Part shown: positions 15,548 through 24,577 of the stretch, one piece after another
Position numbering within the stretch: the stretch's first letter is position 1
How the letters are laid out: each line of letters starts with the position of its first letter
Assembly: GCA_018401375.1 (NCBI GenBank)
Contig: JAGYKR010000003.1
Span: 62,001 to 126,000, forward strand
Direction of reading: 5' to 3'
Length of the DNA: 64,000 nucleotides
Source of the DNA: Ilumatobacteraceae bacterium
Lineage (GTDB): Bacteria; Actinomycetota; Acidimicrobiia; Acidimicrobiales; Ilumatobacteraceae
Position numbers and translations under genes: made by a program
The notes under the pieces: generated by a model
Databases searched by the model: none
Seen by the model: the letters and a program-made list of their open reading frames with translations, nothing else
Told to the model about the DNA's origin: nothing

Positions 15548-17566
15548 ATGTATCTGGAGCGAATCTCATCACCCCAGGACCTCATCGGCCTGTCGCCGGC
15601 GGACCTGACCGCTTTATGCGAGGAGATTCGCGATTTCATTGTCTCGGCTGTCTCGGTCACCGGCGGCCATCTCGGCTCCAACCTCGGGGCCGTAGAACTA
15701 ACTGTGGCTCTGCATCGAGTCTTTGATTCCCCCACCGACGCCATCTTGTGGGACACCGGCCATCAGGCCTACGTGCACAAGATTCTCACCGGACGTCGCA
15801 ACCAGTTCGAACAGTTGCGTCAAACCGGCGGGCTCTCGGGCTATCCGAGCCGGGAGGAAAGCCGGCACGACTACATCGAGAACAGTCACGCCTCCACGGT
15901 GTTGTCCTACGCCTACGGGATGGCGTCGGCGCGCGACGCCGGGGTAGACACCCACCGCCACATCGTGGCCGTTATCGGTGATGGGGCGATGACAGGGGGC
16001 CTCGCCTACGAAGCCCTCAATAACCTTGGGCATTCTGGTCGTCGGGTGATCATCATCCTTAACGACAACGGCCGCAGTTACGCCCCGACAATCTCCAACC
16101 TGTCGGCCACCCCATCGGGCAAGTTCACCAGTGGCTCATTGACCGGAGATCCCCCTCAAGGCATCGAGCGCAGTGGAGATCGACCTAGCGAAAGAATTTC
16201 GGACCGGATCACCGACCGAATCGGCGAACTGCTTTCGCATGCGCTGACCGATATCCGCCTCAACCCCACCTATGTTCGGCGTCAGCGTCGCCTCGAGGAG
16301 TTCTTGCACAACCTTCCGGTTGTTGGCACTCCCGCTGAGCGCGCCATGGAGGCTTTTAAGGCCGGGGTCAGGGAGTTCTTGCAGCCGCCGTCATTTTTTG
16401 AAGCACTCGGCGTGCGCTACGTCGGTCCCGTAGACGGCCATGACATCACTGCTCTTGAGCAGTCCTTCGCCAACGCCGTGGACCTCTCCTCTGAAGGCCC
16501 GATCGTCGTCCATGTGCTCACCCAAAAAGGGCGCGGCTATTCCCCAGCCGAGGACGACGAGGAGAAAAACCTCCATGACGCCCCCATCTTCAACCCGGCC
16601 ACCGGTCCGCCTAAGTCCGGGCCGAGCGGATACACCCAAGCCTTCGCCGAAGCGATCCTCACGGAGGCTGCAGCGAATCCGCGCCTCGTGGCGGTAACCG
16701 CCGCAATGCCAGGGCCCACCGGGCTGATCCCATTCCAGGAGAAATATCCTGACCGGTTCTATGACGTCGGTATCGCCGAACAACATGCCGTGGCCGGGGC
16801 GGCCGGTATGGCGATGTCAGGGCTCACTCCGGTGGTTGCGATCTACTCCACTTTTTTGTCGAGGGCCTGGGACCAAGTGGTCTACGACGTGGCCCTGCAC
16901 CGTCTCGGTGTGATCTTCTGTCTGGATCGAGCCGGCATCACCGGGCCCGATGGGGCGAGCCATCACGGGGTCTACGACATGGCGATGCTGTCCAAGGTGC
17001 CCGGCATGCGCATCCTCGCACCGTCGAGTGCCCAAGAGCTCCAGCAGATGTTCCATGACGCAGTTGGTCTCGCTGAGTCCGGCCCCGTCACAATCCGCTA
17101 CCCACGCGGTGCCGCCCGACAGGTTCGGAGCGATCAGGTGGGGACTGGGATGTCGGCCCTGCGCCTTCGCTGCGACTCTGAATCTGAGGTGTGCATCCTC
17201 GCCATCGGGTCCATGGTGGCTGAGGCGCTCCATGCAGCAGAGATGCTGAATGAGTCGGGGATACCCGCCACCGTGTGGGATGTGCGGTCCTGTCTGCCAC
17301 TCGATCCAGAAATGATCGCCGATGCGGCCGCCCACCGTGCCGTGGTGACCGTTGAAGATGGAATCCGAGAGGGTGGGATCGGAATGATGATCGCTGAGCA
17401 CATCAGCGCCGTCGATCCGTCCGTAGCGGTGGCCACCCTCGGGGTACCCACCCGCTTCATTGCGCATGCGAGTAGCGCCCAGCAGATCCACGCCCAACTC
17501 GGACTCGACGCCGCTGGGATCTGCGAGCGGAGCCGAACTCTGATCACTGAACGTGCCCGCTCATAG
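15548..17566 (+). CDS. dxs: 1-deoxy-D-xylulose-5-phosphate synthase
   Basis: A 672-residue ThDP enzyme condensing pyruvate and glyceraldehyde 3-phosphate, the first step of the MEP isoprenoid pathway. Landmarks are GHLGSNLGAVELTVALH, the ThDP motif GDGAMTGGLAYEALNN ... NDNGRSYAPT, the YVGPVDGHD block, the transketolase-like DRAGITGPDG and IRYPRG. An extra Arg/Asp/Ser-rich segment of about 40 residues (around 198-238) between the ThDP motif and the ARQ/linker region is absent from most DXS proteins. It is followed after 22 bp by an enoyl-CoA hydratase gene. Confidence 0.97.
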   Translation: MYLERISSPQDLIGLSPADLTALCEEIRDFIVSAVSVTGGHLGSNLGAVELTVALHRVFDSPTDAILWDTGHQAYVHKILTGRRNQFEQLRQTGGLSGYPSREESRHDYIENSHASTVLSYAYGMASARDAGVDTHRHIVAVIGDGAMTGGLAYEALNNLGHSGRRVIIILNDNGRSYAPTISNLSATPSGKFTSGSLTGDPPQGIERSGDRPSERISDRITDRIGELLSHALTDIRLNPTYVRRQRRLEEFLHNLPVVGTPAERAMEAFKAGVREFLQPPSFFEALGVRYVGPVDGHDITALEQSFANAVDLSSEGPIVVHVLTQKGRGYSPAEDDEEKNLHDAPIFNPATGPPKSGPSGYTQAFAEAILTEAAANPRLVAVTAAMPGPTGLIPFQEKYPDRFYDVGIAEQHAVAGAAGMAMSGLTPVVAIYSTFLSRAWDQVVYDVALHRLGVIFCLDRAGITGPDGASHHGVYDMAMLSKVPGMRILAPSSAQELQQMFHDAVGLAESGPVTIRYPRGAARQVRSDQVGTGMSALRLRCDSESEVCILAIGSMVAEALHAAEMLNESGIPATVWDVRSCLPLDPEMIADAAAHRAVVTVEDGIREGGIGMMIAEHISAVDPSVAVATLGVPTRFIAHASSAQQIHAQLGLDAAGICERSRTLITERARS

Positions 17567-17588
17567 CGCTGGCTCCTAGTCTTGGGCC

Positions 17589-18398
17589 GTGAGCTCCACC
17601 CCAGAAAGCCTGCACTCCTTCCAGCGACTCAAGTTTGAGATGCGTGACCACGGGGTGTTGCTGATCACCCTCGACAATGCCGAACGTCTCAACGCCACCG
17701 ACGCAGTGATGCATGAGGAACTCTCAAGAATCTTCGCCGTGGTGGATCGCGAACCATCCATTGCAGCGGTCGTGGTCACCGGCAGTGGCCGGGCATTCTC
17801 TGCGGGAGGTGACCTTGATTGGATCAGCCAGCAAGTGGGTGATTATTCCCAGACGATGAAGGTGATGCGCGAGGCCGGCGACATCGTGCGGACCATGATC
17901 GACTGTGACACCCCGATTATCTCTGCGATCAACGGCGTCGCAGTGGGGGCGGGATTGGCGGTAGCCCTGCTCGCAGACATCAGCATCATCAATGCCGAGG
18001 CGCGCATCACTGATGGCCACATCCGGCTCGGGGTGGCTGCCGGAGATCATGCGGTGGCGATCTGGCCACTGCTGTGCGGGATGGCCAAAGCAAAGTACTA
18101 CTTGATGACAGCGGACTTCATTGACGGCGCAGAGGCTGAGCGGATCGGCCTCGTCTCACGGGCGGTAGCTCCCGATGAGGTACTCCCCACCGCGCTGGGG
18201 ATCGCCGAAAAACTGGCCACCGGACCCCGTGATGCCACCCGCTTCACCAAGCGCGCCCTCAACCATTGGCTTCGCCAAGCTCTACCAGCCTTTGAAGCAT
18301 CTCTCGCCTACGAGATGTTGAACTTTCTCGGACCCGATGCCGCCGAGGGTCTCGCTGCGCTCCAAGACAAGCGGTCCCCCCGATTCGGAGACACCTGA
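17589..18398 (+). CDS. Enoyl-CoA hydratase/isomerase family protein
   Basis: A 269-residue crotonase-fold protein. It has the oxyanion-hole segment SGRAFSAGGDLDWI near residue 62 and the INGVAVGAGLAVALLADISI block near residue 113. The residue in the position of the first catalytic Glu is replaced by an Asp-containing segment (ARITDGHIRLG), so activity is hard to predict. GTG start with TAGTCT six nt upstream, indicating its own leaderless promoter despite the short gap from dxs. Its stop overlaps the next start (TGATG). Confidence 0.88.
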   Translation: MSSTPESLHSFQRLKFEMRDHGVLLITLDNAERLNATDAVMHEELSRIFAVVDREPSIAAVVVTGSGRAFSAGGDLDWISQQVGDYSQTMKVMREAGDIVRTMIDCDTPIISAINGVAVGAGLAVALLADISIINAEARITDGHIRLGVAAGDHAVAIWPLLCGMAKAKYYLMTADFIDGAEAERIGLVSRAVAPDEVLPTALGIAEKLATGPRDATRFTKRALNHWLRQALPAFEASLAYEMLNFLGPDAAEGLAALQDKRSPRFGDT

Positions 18399-19189
18399 TG
18401 GCCTCCGATCTCGAACTCGCTCTCGCAGCGGCAGATCTCTGCGATGCGCTCACCTTGCCGCTTTATGAGAGCCAGGATTTTGCGCTCGATTGGAAGTCCA
18501 ATCACACGGAGGTCACCGAGGTTGATCGCGCCGCTGAACGCTTGATCGCTGACTATCTGCTCGCTGCGCGTCATGACCATGGGGTAATCGGTGAGGAGCA
18601 TGGACCCCAAGGCGACACCTCCTCACCCTGGCAGTGGCTGATTGACCCGATCGATGGCACCTCGGGATTTGTGCGTCGGATTCCGGTCTGGGCCACATTG
18701 ATTGCACTCACCCATGTGGAACAGGGACCGGTGCTCGGAGTGATCTCCGCTCCGGCCCTCAAACGACGCTGGTGGGCGGCCCGAGGGCTCGGCGCATTCG
18801 CTGATGGACGTCGTTGTCAGGTCTCCACCGTCGACACATTGGCCCACGCCCAGGTCAGCCTCACCTTTAACTCCGGCTGGGATCGTCTAGGGCTCACCTC
18901 GACGCTGGTCCAGATCCAGTCCGAAGCCCGCCGGCCCCGAGGCTTCGGTGATTTTTGGCAGCACTGTCTCGTTGCAGAAGGGGCCGTGGACTTGGCCATC
19001 GATGCCGTGGGAGTCGCCCCGTACGACCTCGCCGCATTGAAGATTCTCGTGGAGGAAGCCGGCGGGACCTTCACCGACCGCCACGGCAACCCCACCCATC
19101 TGAGCGATACCGCGATATCTTCCAACGGCCGTCTCCACGATCAGGTGATCCGACGCTTACACCCTTCTCTGACTGCTGAAGCCCCATGA
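18398..19189 (+). CDS. Inositol monophosphatase-family phosphatase (HisN/IMPase-like)
   Basis: A 263-residue Mg-dependent phosphatase with the family metal motifs GEEHG (near residue 67), DPIDGTSGF (near 86) and PYDLAALKILVEEAGG (near 208). The sequence resembles both inositol-1-phosphatase and HisN-type histidinol-phosphatase; a choice between them is not possible from sequence alone. No other his gene is in the window, while ino1 is. It overlaps the previous gene by one base and the next by four (ATGA), so the three form a translationally coupled group. Confidence 0.88.
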   Translation: MASDLELALAAADLCDALTLPLYESQDFALDWKSNHTEVTEVDRAAERLIADYLLAARHDHGVIGEEHGPQGDTSSPWQWLIDPIDGTSGFVRRIPVWATLIALTHVEQGPVLGVISAPALKRRWWAARGLGAFADGRRCQVSTVDTLAHAQVSLTFNSGWDRLGLTSTLVQIQSEARRPRGFGDFWQHCLVAEGAVDLAIDAVGVAPYDLAALKILVEEAGGTFTDRHGNPTHLSDTAISSNGRLHDQVIRRLHPSLTAEAP

Positions 19190-20385
19190 CCGACCCAACA
19201 TCTGTTCCCGATCCCGCCGCTGATTCCCCCGACGGTTTCGCGACCCGTGCGATTCGCGCCGGACGCGCCGCCAGTGGACGGGCCCTGGCACCGGCGATCT
19301 GGGCCTCGACCACCTGGGAATCAGAAAGCCTTGAGGACGCTCATTTACGAGCGATCTCGGCTCGTGGTCCCGAGTTTTATAGCCGTTACGGGAATCCTTC
19401 AGTCCGTGATTTCGAATCTGCCATCGCCGATCTCGAAGGAGCCGAAGCGGCGCTCGCTTTCGCTTCCGGGATGGGAGCGATCGCATCAGTGGTGCTCGCT
19501 TTGTGTTCAGCAGGCGATCACATCGTCGCCCAGCGCCAGCTCTACGCCGGCACTTTGTCCTTCCTACAGGGGCCGTGTGCGCGCCTCGGGATTGAGGTCA
19601 CCTTTGTAGATGGTTTTGCCCCCGGCGCGTTCGGCGAAGCGATTCGCCCCGGACGCACAATGCTCGTGATCGCTGAAACTCCCTCTAACCCGAGACTCGA
19701 CATCGTGGATCTCGGAGCCTTCGGCGCGATCAATGGACCCTTCACCATGGTGGATTCCACCTTCGCTACCCCACTTGGACAGCAGCCCCTTCGCCATGGG
19801 GTGGATCTCGTGATGCACTCGGCCACCAAGGGGATTGCCGGCCACAACGACGCAACCTTGGGTGTGATCGCCGGTGAAGCCGAACTGATCAACGAGATCT
19901 GGTCCTACGGGGTGCTTCATGGCGCAGCCGCCTCGCCCTATGACGCAGTCAACGCCCTTCGAGGAATCAAGACCTTGGCTGTACGTGTCGCTCAGCAATC
20001 GCACAGCGCCACCGAGATAGCCGCAACCTTGTGTAGCCACCCGGCACTCAGCGCCGTCTACTACCCGGGCCTTGCCTCCCACCCACACCACGATCTCGCA
20101 ACCCGCCAGATGAACCATTTCGGTTCGGTGCTGTCGGTAGAAGTTCGAGGCGGCCGTGACCAGGTACGCACAGTGTTTGAGCACTTGCGCTTGTGCAGGC
20201 TCGCGACGTCGCTCGGGGGGCCAGAAACCCTGGTCTGTCATCCGGCCACCACCACCCACGCCGGTTTGAACCCTGAGGAGCAAGTTGCTAACGGTGTATC
20301 GGAATCAATGATTCGAATCTCGGTCGGCCTTGAGTCCGCCGCCGATCTGATCGCCGATCTGACCCAAGCTCTGAACCGGTCCTGA
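19186..20385 (+). CDS. PLP-dependent trans-sulfuration enzyme (cystathionine gamma-synthase/lyase family)
   Basis: A 399-residue Cys/Met-metabolism enzyme of fold-type I. It contains FYSRYGNPSV near the start, the PLP-stacking aromatic in the LYAGT region, and the PLP lysine in HSATKGIAGHNDATLG. The C-terminal SLGGPETLVCHPATTTHAG ... RISVGLE block is typical. The family covers cystathionine gamma-synthase, gamma-lyase and methionine gamma-lyase; I cannot choose among them. It overlaps the phosphatase gene by ATGA. A second member of the wider family (metY) is at 49.1 kb. Confidence 0.88.
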   Translation: MTDPTSVPDPAADSPDGFATRAIRAGRAASGRALAPAIWASTTWESESLEDAHLRAISARGPEFYSRYGNPSVRDFESAIADLEGAEAALAFASGMGAIASVVLALCSAGDHIVAQRQLYAGTLSFLQGPCARLGIEVTFVDGFAPGAFGEAIRPGRTMLVIAETPSNPRLDIVDLGAFGAINGPFTMVDSTFATPLGQQPLRHGVDLVMHSATKGIAGHNDATLGVIAGEAELINEIWSYGVLHGAAASPYDAVNALRGIKTLAVRVAQQSHSATEIAATLCSHPALSAVYYPGLASHPHHDLATRQMNHFGSVLSVEVRGGRDQVRTVFEHLRLCRLATSLGGPETLVCHPATTTHAGLNPEEQVANGVSESMIRISVGLESAADLIADLTQALNRS

Positions 20386-20403
20386 ACCGGTCCTGAATCA
20401 GTC
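20371..20403. repeat. Tandem array 3 x 11 bp across the trans-sulfuration gene stop
   Basis: CTGAACCGGTC occurs twice exactly and once diverged (CTGAATCAGTC). The stop codon of the upstream gene lies inside the second unit, and the third unit runs into the stop codon of the convergent thiolase gene. Confidence 0.88.
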
Positions 20404-21594
20404 CAGTTCGGAGCCGACTACCGAGACAAAGCTGACGCAAGCTCCGGGCGAACCGCCGAGATTATGAGTCAACGCCTTGGTCTTCCCGGCGGCCACGCTC
20501 GCAATCTGTCGTTCCCCCGCTTCCTCACGGAGTTGCAACCAGCACTCAAACAGCATCCGCAGACCCGAAGCACCGATCGGATGTCCGAAGGATTTGAGAC
20601 CGCCGTCGGGATTCACCGGTAGTTCGCCATCAAGATCAAAGGTGCCGGCCAGCACCTCTTTCCATCCGAAGCCGCGCTCCGCGAATCCGAGGTCCTCCAT
20701 CAACACCAGTTCGGTAGGGGTGAAGCAGTCGTGCACTTCCGCCATCGCTAGTTCGGCCCGCGGGTTTGTGATCCCGGCTTGGGCGTAGGCATCACGGGCG
20801 CTGTGCACCACTTCGGTGAAGCTGGTGTAGTCATAGGACGGATCGATCGGACCGGCAGCCGGGCCCGCCACAAACGACAGTGCCTTCACGAAGATCGGCC
20901 GATCGGTGTACTTATAGGCGTCCTCGGCACGCACGATGATCGCCGCAGCCGAGCCGTCACTGACACCGGAACAATCAAAAATCCCGAGCGGTCCCGCCAC
21001 CAACGGAGAACACGCGATCGTCTCTTTGGAGACTTCCTTGCGGAACTGTGCCCGTGGGTTCAGCGCCCCGTTGCGATGGTTTTTCCAGGCGATGCGGGTC
21101 ATCACATCTTTCATCTCCTGGGTATCCACCCCGTACTTCTCGGCGTAGGCCGGAGCGAGGAAACTGAACGAGGCCGGAGCCGTCACATTGGACGATGTCC
21201 CGTCGTTTGCAGGAGAGGGCACCACGAGACCGGAAAAGCCCGAGTCCTTGAGTTTCTCCACCCCGATCGCCATCACCACGTCATACGCACCTGAGGCCAC
21301 GGCATAACACGCGTTGCGGAAGGCCTCCGAGCCCGTTGCGCAGTAGTTCTCTACATGGGTGACCGGCTTGTGGTCGATCTTTAGCGGCCGTGACAGGGTC
21401 AGTCCCGACAGACCCGAACCCATCGTCCCCAACCAGAACGCGTCCACGTCACCGAGGCTCACACCCGCCGAACCCAGTGCCTCAGCGGAGGCGTCAATCA
21501 ACAAGTCATCGGTGGAACGATCCCAGTGCTCACCGAATTGGGTGCACCCCATACCGACGATCGCCACCTTGTCGCGAATCCCATGTGAAGCCAT
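20398..21594 (-). CDS. SCP2-type thiolase / acetyl-CoA acetyltransferase family protein
   Basis: A 398-residue thiolase-fold protein of the lipid-transfer (SCP2-thiolase) branch. The nucleophilic cysteine is present in ENYCATGSEA (Cys85), followed by the branch-typical VHDCFTPTE and FGHPIGASGLRM motifs. Such proteins cleave or form 3-ketoacyl-CoA thioesters, and actinobacterial relatives act on steroid side chains with a DUF35 partner. It lies 60 bp downstream of an HMG-CoA-synthase-like/OB-fold fusion on the same strand and has its own Shine-Dalgarno (AAGGGGA), so the two products probably work together. Confidence 0.9.
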   Translation of the reverse strand: MASHGIRDKVAIVGMGCTQFGEHWDRSTDDLLIDASAEALGSAGVSLGDVDAFWLGTMGSGLSGLTLSRPLKIDHKPVTHVENYCATGSEAFRNACYAVASGAYDVVMAIGVEKLKDSGFSGLVVPSPANDGTSSNVTAPASFSFLAPAYAEKYGVDTQEMKDVMTRIAWKNHRNGALNPRAQFRKEVSKETIACSPLVAGPLGIFDCSGVSDGSAAAIIVRAEDAYKYTDRPIFVKALSFVAGPAAGPIDPSYDYTSFTEVVHSARDAYAQAGITNPRAELAMAEVHDCFTPTELVLMEDLGFAERGFGWKEVLAGTFDLDGELPVNPDGGLKSFGHPIGASGLRMLFECWLQLREEAGERQIASVAAGKTKALTHNLGGSPGACVSFVSVVGSELD

Positions 21595-21654
21595 TTCGAT
21601 CCCCTTTTCTCCACTCCTGTGGAATTGACACCCGGATTGTTCAGATGCTGTTCG

Positions 21655-23058
21655 TTACTCAGCGGCGGTGGGCCGCGCCTTCCAAAAATAGTTGTGGATT
21701 CCGTCTGTGGTGTAGAGCCGTCGAAAGGTCATTTCTACACGGCCACCGATCCGCACCGCTTCGGGATCCACATCGGTGAGCTCGCATTGGAATCGCCCAC
21801 CCCCATCAAAGTCGATGATTGCCGCAACCACGGGAGGTGACAACGAGTAAGCGAGGCGGTCCACAGTGAACGTGGCGATCCGAGCCGGGATGTCAGCCAT
21901 CCGAACCGGTTCCATCTGATCGATGTTGCCGGTACCCATCGACACTCGAGCCGGAGGCAGATGGACAAACCCTGTTTCGTCTCGGCTTCCCACCAACCCG
22001 TATTTCCATTCCGAGGTGCGATGGCTCGGCGGGGATGCAGGTCGTTCCGGCTCGGGACGCCGCGGAGGTTCGCGATCTAAGAACCCTCGCCAGGTCAAAA
22101 AACTTGCGTAGTCCAAATCGTCGCGACCGGCAGCGATCGCTGCTCGCAGGTTGGTCAAGGACCGTAGTTGGTAAGCGCTCAACGCATCGGTGGTCTCCCA
22201 CAGCGATACCTCTGCTCCATCGGCGAGCACGATCACGGCGATGCGTTGGCCCGGCGTCGCAGTGTCGAGCACATCGGCCAACAACAGTGCCCAATGAGCA
22301 GCGCCTGTGTTACCGATGGTGTCGGTCAGATCATTCACCACTTTGGAGGGGTCCAGATCACAGGCCTTCGGTACCGCTTTAACGGCCCGAGCGTGCAGAC
22401 CGGTGATGATGATCCGGTCCAGATCTCCCGGCTCCCAGCCCGACTCTTTGAGCGCTGCGGCTACGGCCTCTTGGACCAACGGCAACCCGGCATATTCGCC
22501 AAACCGGTCCTCCCAGACCCGCGAATAGTCCTCGCCTGGTACTCGCCATCGGTCGGTGAACTCGGCCACGGCCTGATAGCGACCAGCGAGCACCGCAATC
22601 GGATCGGTGTCACCAAAACAGAGCGCAACCGCAGCGTCACCGCCACTGGACTCCTCGGCGCTGCCTGGCCGCCCGGTGCGAACATCGGACAGGATCGCCA
22701 CCCCCGCATGAGCAGAAGCAGCGGCGACTGCACCGAGGCCCGAGCGGATTCCGCCGATCGCATCGAAGGCCCCCACCGAGGAGGCGAGCCCAAGCGCCGC
22801 ATGCACGGTGGTTGCGTTGGACTTGTCCAAATATCCAGGTGTCGTGGTGGCAAACCACAGCGACTGTGCTCGGTAGGCAGGCCCGGCTGCTCTCAACGCC
22901 ACTCGCCCGGCTTCGACGGCCATGGAGGTGGAGTCCTCGTCATAACTGGCCACACTGCGCATCCCACGGCCTCCGCCCGATCCGAGCATTCCAGTGATCG
23001 CCGTGCGCTGCAATCTCCAATACGGCAGATACGCCCCGTAGGCCACGATTCCGGTCAT
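21655..23058 (-). CDS. HMG-CoA synthase-like protein fused to a DUF35 OB-fold domain
   Basis: A 467-residue fusion. Residues about 1-300 follow archaeal-type HMG-CoA synthase (GAYLPYWRL, ATTTPGYLDKSNA, DTIGNTGAAHWALLLADVL). Residues about 340-467 form a DUF35-type OB-fold ending (VVAAIIDFDGGGRFQCELTD). The catalytic cysteine position is Ile104 (FDAIGGIRSGLG), and the zinc-ribbon cysteines expected before the OB-fold are missing. It is therefore probably not a condensing enzyme. It precedes a cysteine-containing thiolase gene. TAACGT lies six nt before the ATG. Confidence 0.85.
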   Translation of the reverse strand: MTGIVAYGAYLPYWRLQRTAITGMLGSGGGRGMRSVASYDEDSTSMAVEAGRVALRAAGPAYRAQSLWFATTTPGYLDKSNATTVHAALGLASSVGAFDAIGGIRSGLGAVAAASAHAGVAILSDVRTGRPGSAEESSGGDAAVALCFGDTDPIAVLAGRYQAVAEFTDRWRVPGEDYSRVWEDRFGEYAGLPLVQEAVAAALKESGWEPGDLDRIIITGLHARAVKAVPKACDLDPSKVVNDLTDTIGNTGAAHWALLLADVLDTATPGQRIAVIVLADGAEVSLWETTDALSAYQLRSLTNLRAAIAAGRDDLDYASFLTWRGFLDREPPRRPEPERPASPPSHRTSEWKYGLVGSRDETGFVHLPPARVSMGTGNIDQMEPVRMADIPARIATFTVDRLAYSLSPPVVAAIIDFDGGGRFQCELTDVDPEAVRIGGRVEMTFRRLYTTDGIHNYFWKARPTAAE

Positions 23059-23140
23059 CTCGTCACGTTATGGGCTGGACCGCTCGCGCTCCGAACCCAA
23101 AGACACCCGCCGGCAGCGTTAGGCCGCTATAACAGGGCGC

Positions 23141-23785
23141 TCAGCTGTAGAACGGATTTTCGCCGGAGGTGTGGTCGGTCAAGTCCTTGACCCGTTCCAC
23201 TGCTTCCACGGCATCCACGAGCATGGTCTGCACTCCGTCGAGCATGGTCATCTTGCTCATCGAGCATCCGTGGCAGCCACCGCCCATGGTCAAATACACG
23301 GTGCCCTCTCCGTCGTGACCCACGTAGGTCACAAAACCTCCGTGTGCAGCCAACGCCGGATTGACTTCGGTAGCGATGACAGCTTCCACGTGGGCGGAGA
23401 TCTCATCGTCGTTCACCAATCCGTCCACCGCAGGTGCTGGTGGCCGATTGGGGTTACGGATCACGAGGCCGGCGCTGTCGGTGTAGTCGAGGGTCGCGCC
23501 CTGCAAGAACTCCATATCCGGGCCGGGAATGATCACCTTGAGACCGTCATGGGTGCGCACCTCATCGGTGAACGCTGCCGTCAGATACTCCTCAAAGCTC
23601 AAGTCGTAGCGAAAGTCTTCACCTTGACCTGAAGCGATCGCTAGACGCAGGCCGAGTTTGTCAGCATCGGATTCCTCGGCGCGCAGTTCAATCAGTTTGC
23701 GCATCGCCTCAGAGGTAATGACGATGATCGGATCGCTCGTGGTCAACGACCCGGCTGCAGTCGAGATTGCATCGAGTGGACTCAT
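23141..23785 (-). CDS. nfuA: NfuA-type iron-sulfur cluster carrier
   Basis: A 214-residue two-domain protein. Residues about 20-110 are a degenerate A-type carrier domain without its cysteines, as usual in NfuA. Residues about 125-205 are a NifU C-terminal domain with the cluster motif CHGC (Cys171, Cys174). It receives and delivers [4Fe-4S] clusters; likely clients in this window include MoaA, dihydroxyacid dehydratase and the molybdopterin oxidoreductase. TAGCCT six nt before the ATG indicates a leaderless transcript. It is divergent from the next gene with only 24 bp between starts. Confidence 0.93.
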   Translation of the reverse strand: MSPLDAISTAAGSLTTSDPIIVITSEAMRKLIELRAEESDADKLGLRLAIASGQGEDFRYDLSFEEYLTAAFTDEVRTHDGLKVIIPGPDMEFLQGATLDYTDSAGLVIRNPNRPPAPAVDGLVNDDEISAHVEAVIATEVNPALAAHGGFVTYVGHDGEGTVYLTMGGGCHGCSMSKMTMLDGVQTMLVDAVEAVERVKDLTDHTSGENPFYS

Positions 23786-23809
23786 GTTCTCAGGCTACCG
23801 TCGCTTCTC
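23786..23809. promoter_or_regulatory. 24-bp divergent region with overlapping -10 boxes
   Basis: The sequence AGGCTACCGT reads as TAGCCT on the minus strand (23792-23797, six nt before the nfuA ATG) and as TACCGT on the plus strand (23796-23801, eight nt before the ATG at 23810). The two boxes share two base pairs. The gap is too small for two leadered promoters with ribosome sites. Confidence 0.75.
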
Positions 23810-24562
23810 ATGAACACGAATCCCCCTGCCCACAGCGATCCCGTTCATCTGCAGCAACATCTGTATGACTTCTGCGAACTGATCCCTAGTACCGACCTCA
23901 CCGCAGCGGTACCCGGGTGCACGAACTGGAACGCTGAGGCATTGATTACCCATCTCGGCACCGTGATGCACCGGGTCACCGAGGGGCTCTCCACCGGGGT
24001 GGCGCCCATCACTGCACCGCCAACAGCGCCGACCACGCCCACCGAACTCCAGGCTTGGTGCTCCTACCTCGTCGAGCGGGTCCTTTCAGCGCTCTCGAGC
24101 ACAGATCCTCAGGCCACCGTCTGGATGCCCTTTGCGGCTCCGGCCCGTGTGGAGATCTGGCGCCGCCGCCTCACTCACGAGTCCATGATCCACCTGTGGG
24201 ATCTGCAACAGGCCCGAGGCGAGACCTTTCGGGTGGACCCGGTGCTCGCAAGCGATGGGATCGATGAATTCCTTGAGATCGTGCTCCCACGCGTGGCATC
24301 GGCGCCGCAGTTCGCTGCCCCGGCGGGCTCGTTACACCTGCATTGCACGGATGTGCACGGTGAATGGTGGATGCAATGTGACGAGACCGGGGCACTCACA
24401 GTTCGTCGCGAACATGCCAAAGGCGATGCCGCCATCCGCGGTTCGGCGGCCGCAATCCTGCTCGCTCTGTGGAATCGACCGCGGCCCGAGGCGATAGCCG
24501 CACCAGAGGTGATCGGCATGACCGATGTGGCCGATGCGTGGATGGCACTTCCAGGGTTGTAA
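23810..24562 (+). CDS. Maleylpyruvate isomerase-family (mycothiol-dependent type) protein
   Basis: A 250-residue member of the MDMPI/DinB-like four-helix family. The N-terminal helix ends in NWNAEALITHLG with the first metal histidine, and WRRRLTHESMIHLWDLQQA carries the Glu-x3-His pair typical of the family. The C-terminal about 100 residues form the alpha/beta extension. Characterised members use mycothiol as cofactor, but most are uncharacterised. TACCGT lies eight nt before the ATG; it is followed after 15 bp by a transporter gene. Confidence 0.85.
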   Translation: MNTNPPAHSDPVHLQQHLYDFCELIPSTDLTAAVPGCTNWNAEALITHLGTVMHRVTEGLSTGVAPITAPPTAPTTPTELQAWCSYLVERVLSALSSTDPQATVWMPFAAPARVEIWRRRLTHESMIHLWDLQQARGETFRVDPVLASDGIDEFLEIVLPRVASAPQFAAPAGSLHLHCTDVHGEWWMQCDETGALTVRREHAKGDAAIRGSAAAILLALWNRPRPEAIAAPEVIGMTDVADAWMALPGL

Positions 24563-24577
24563 GCACTTAAGCCTGCA

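Noticed and set aside
21595-21654. Leaderless promoter before the thiolase gene
   Set aside because: No TANNNT at 6-8 nt from the ATG; an AAGGGGA ribosome site is present, consistent with an internal operon gene.
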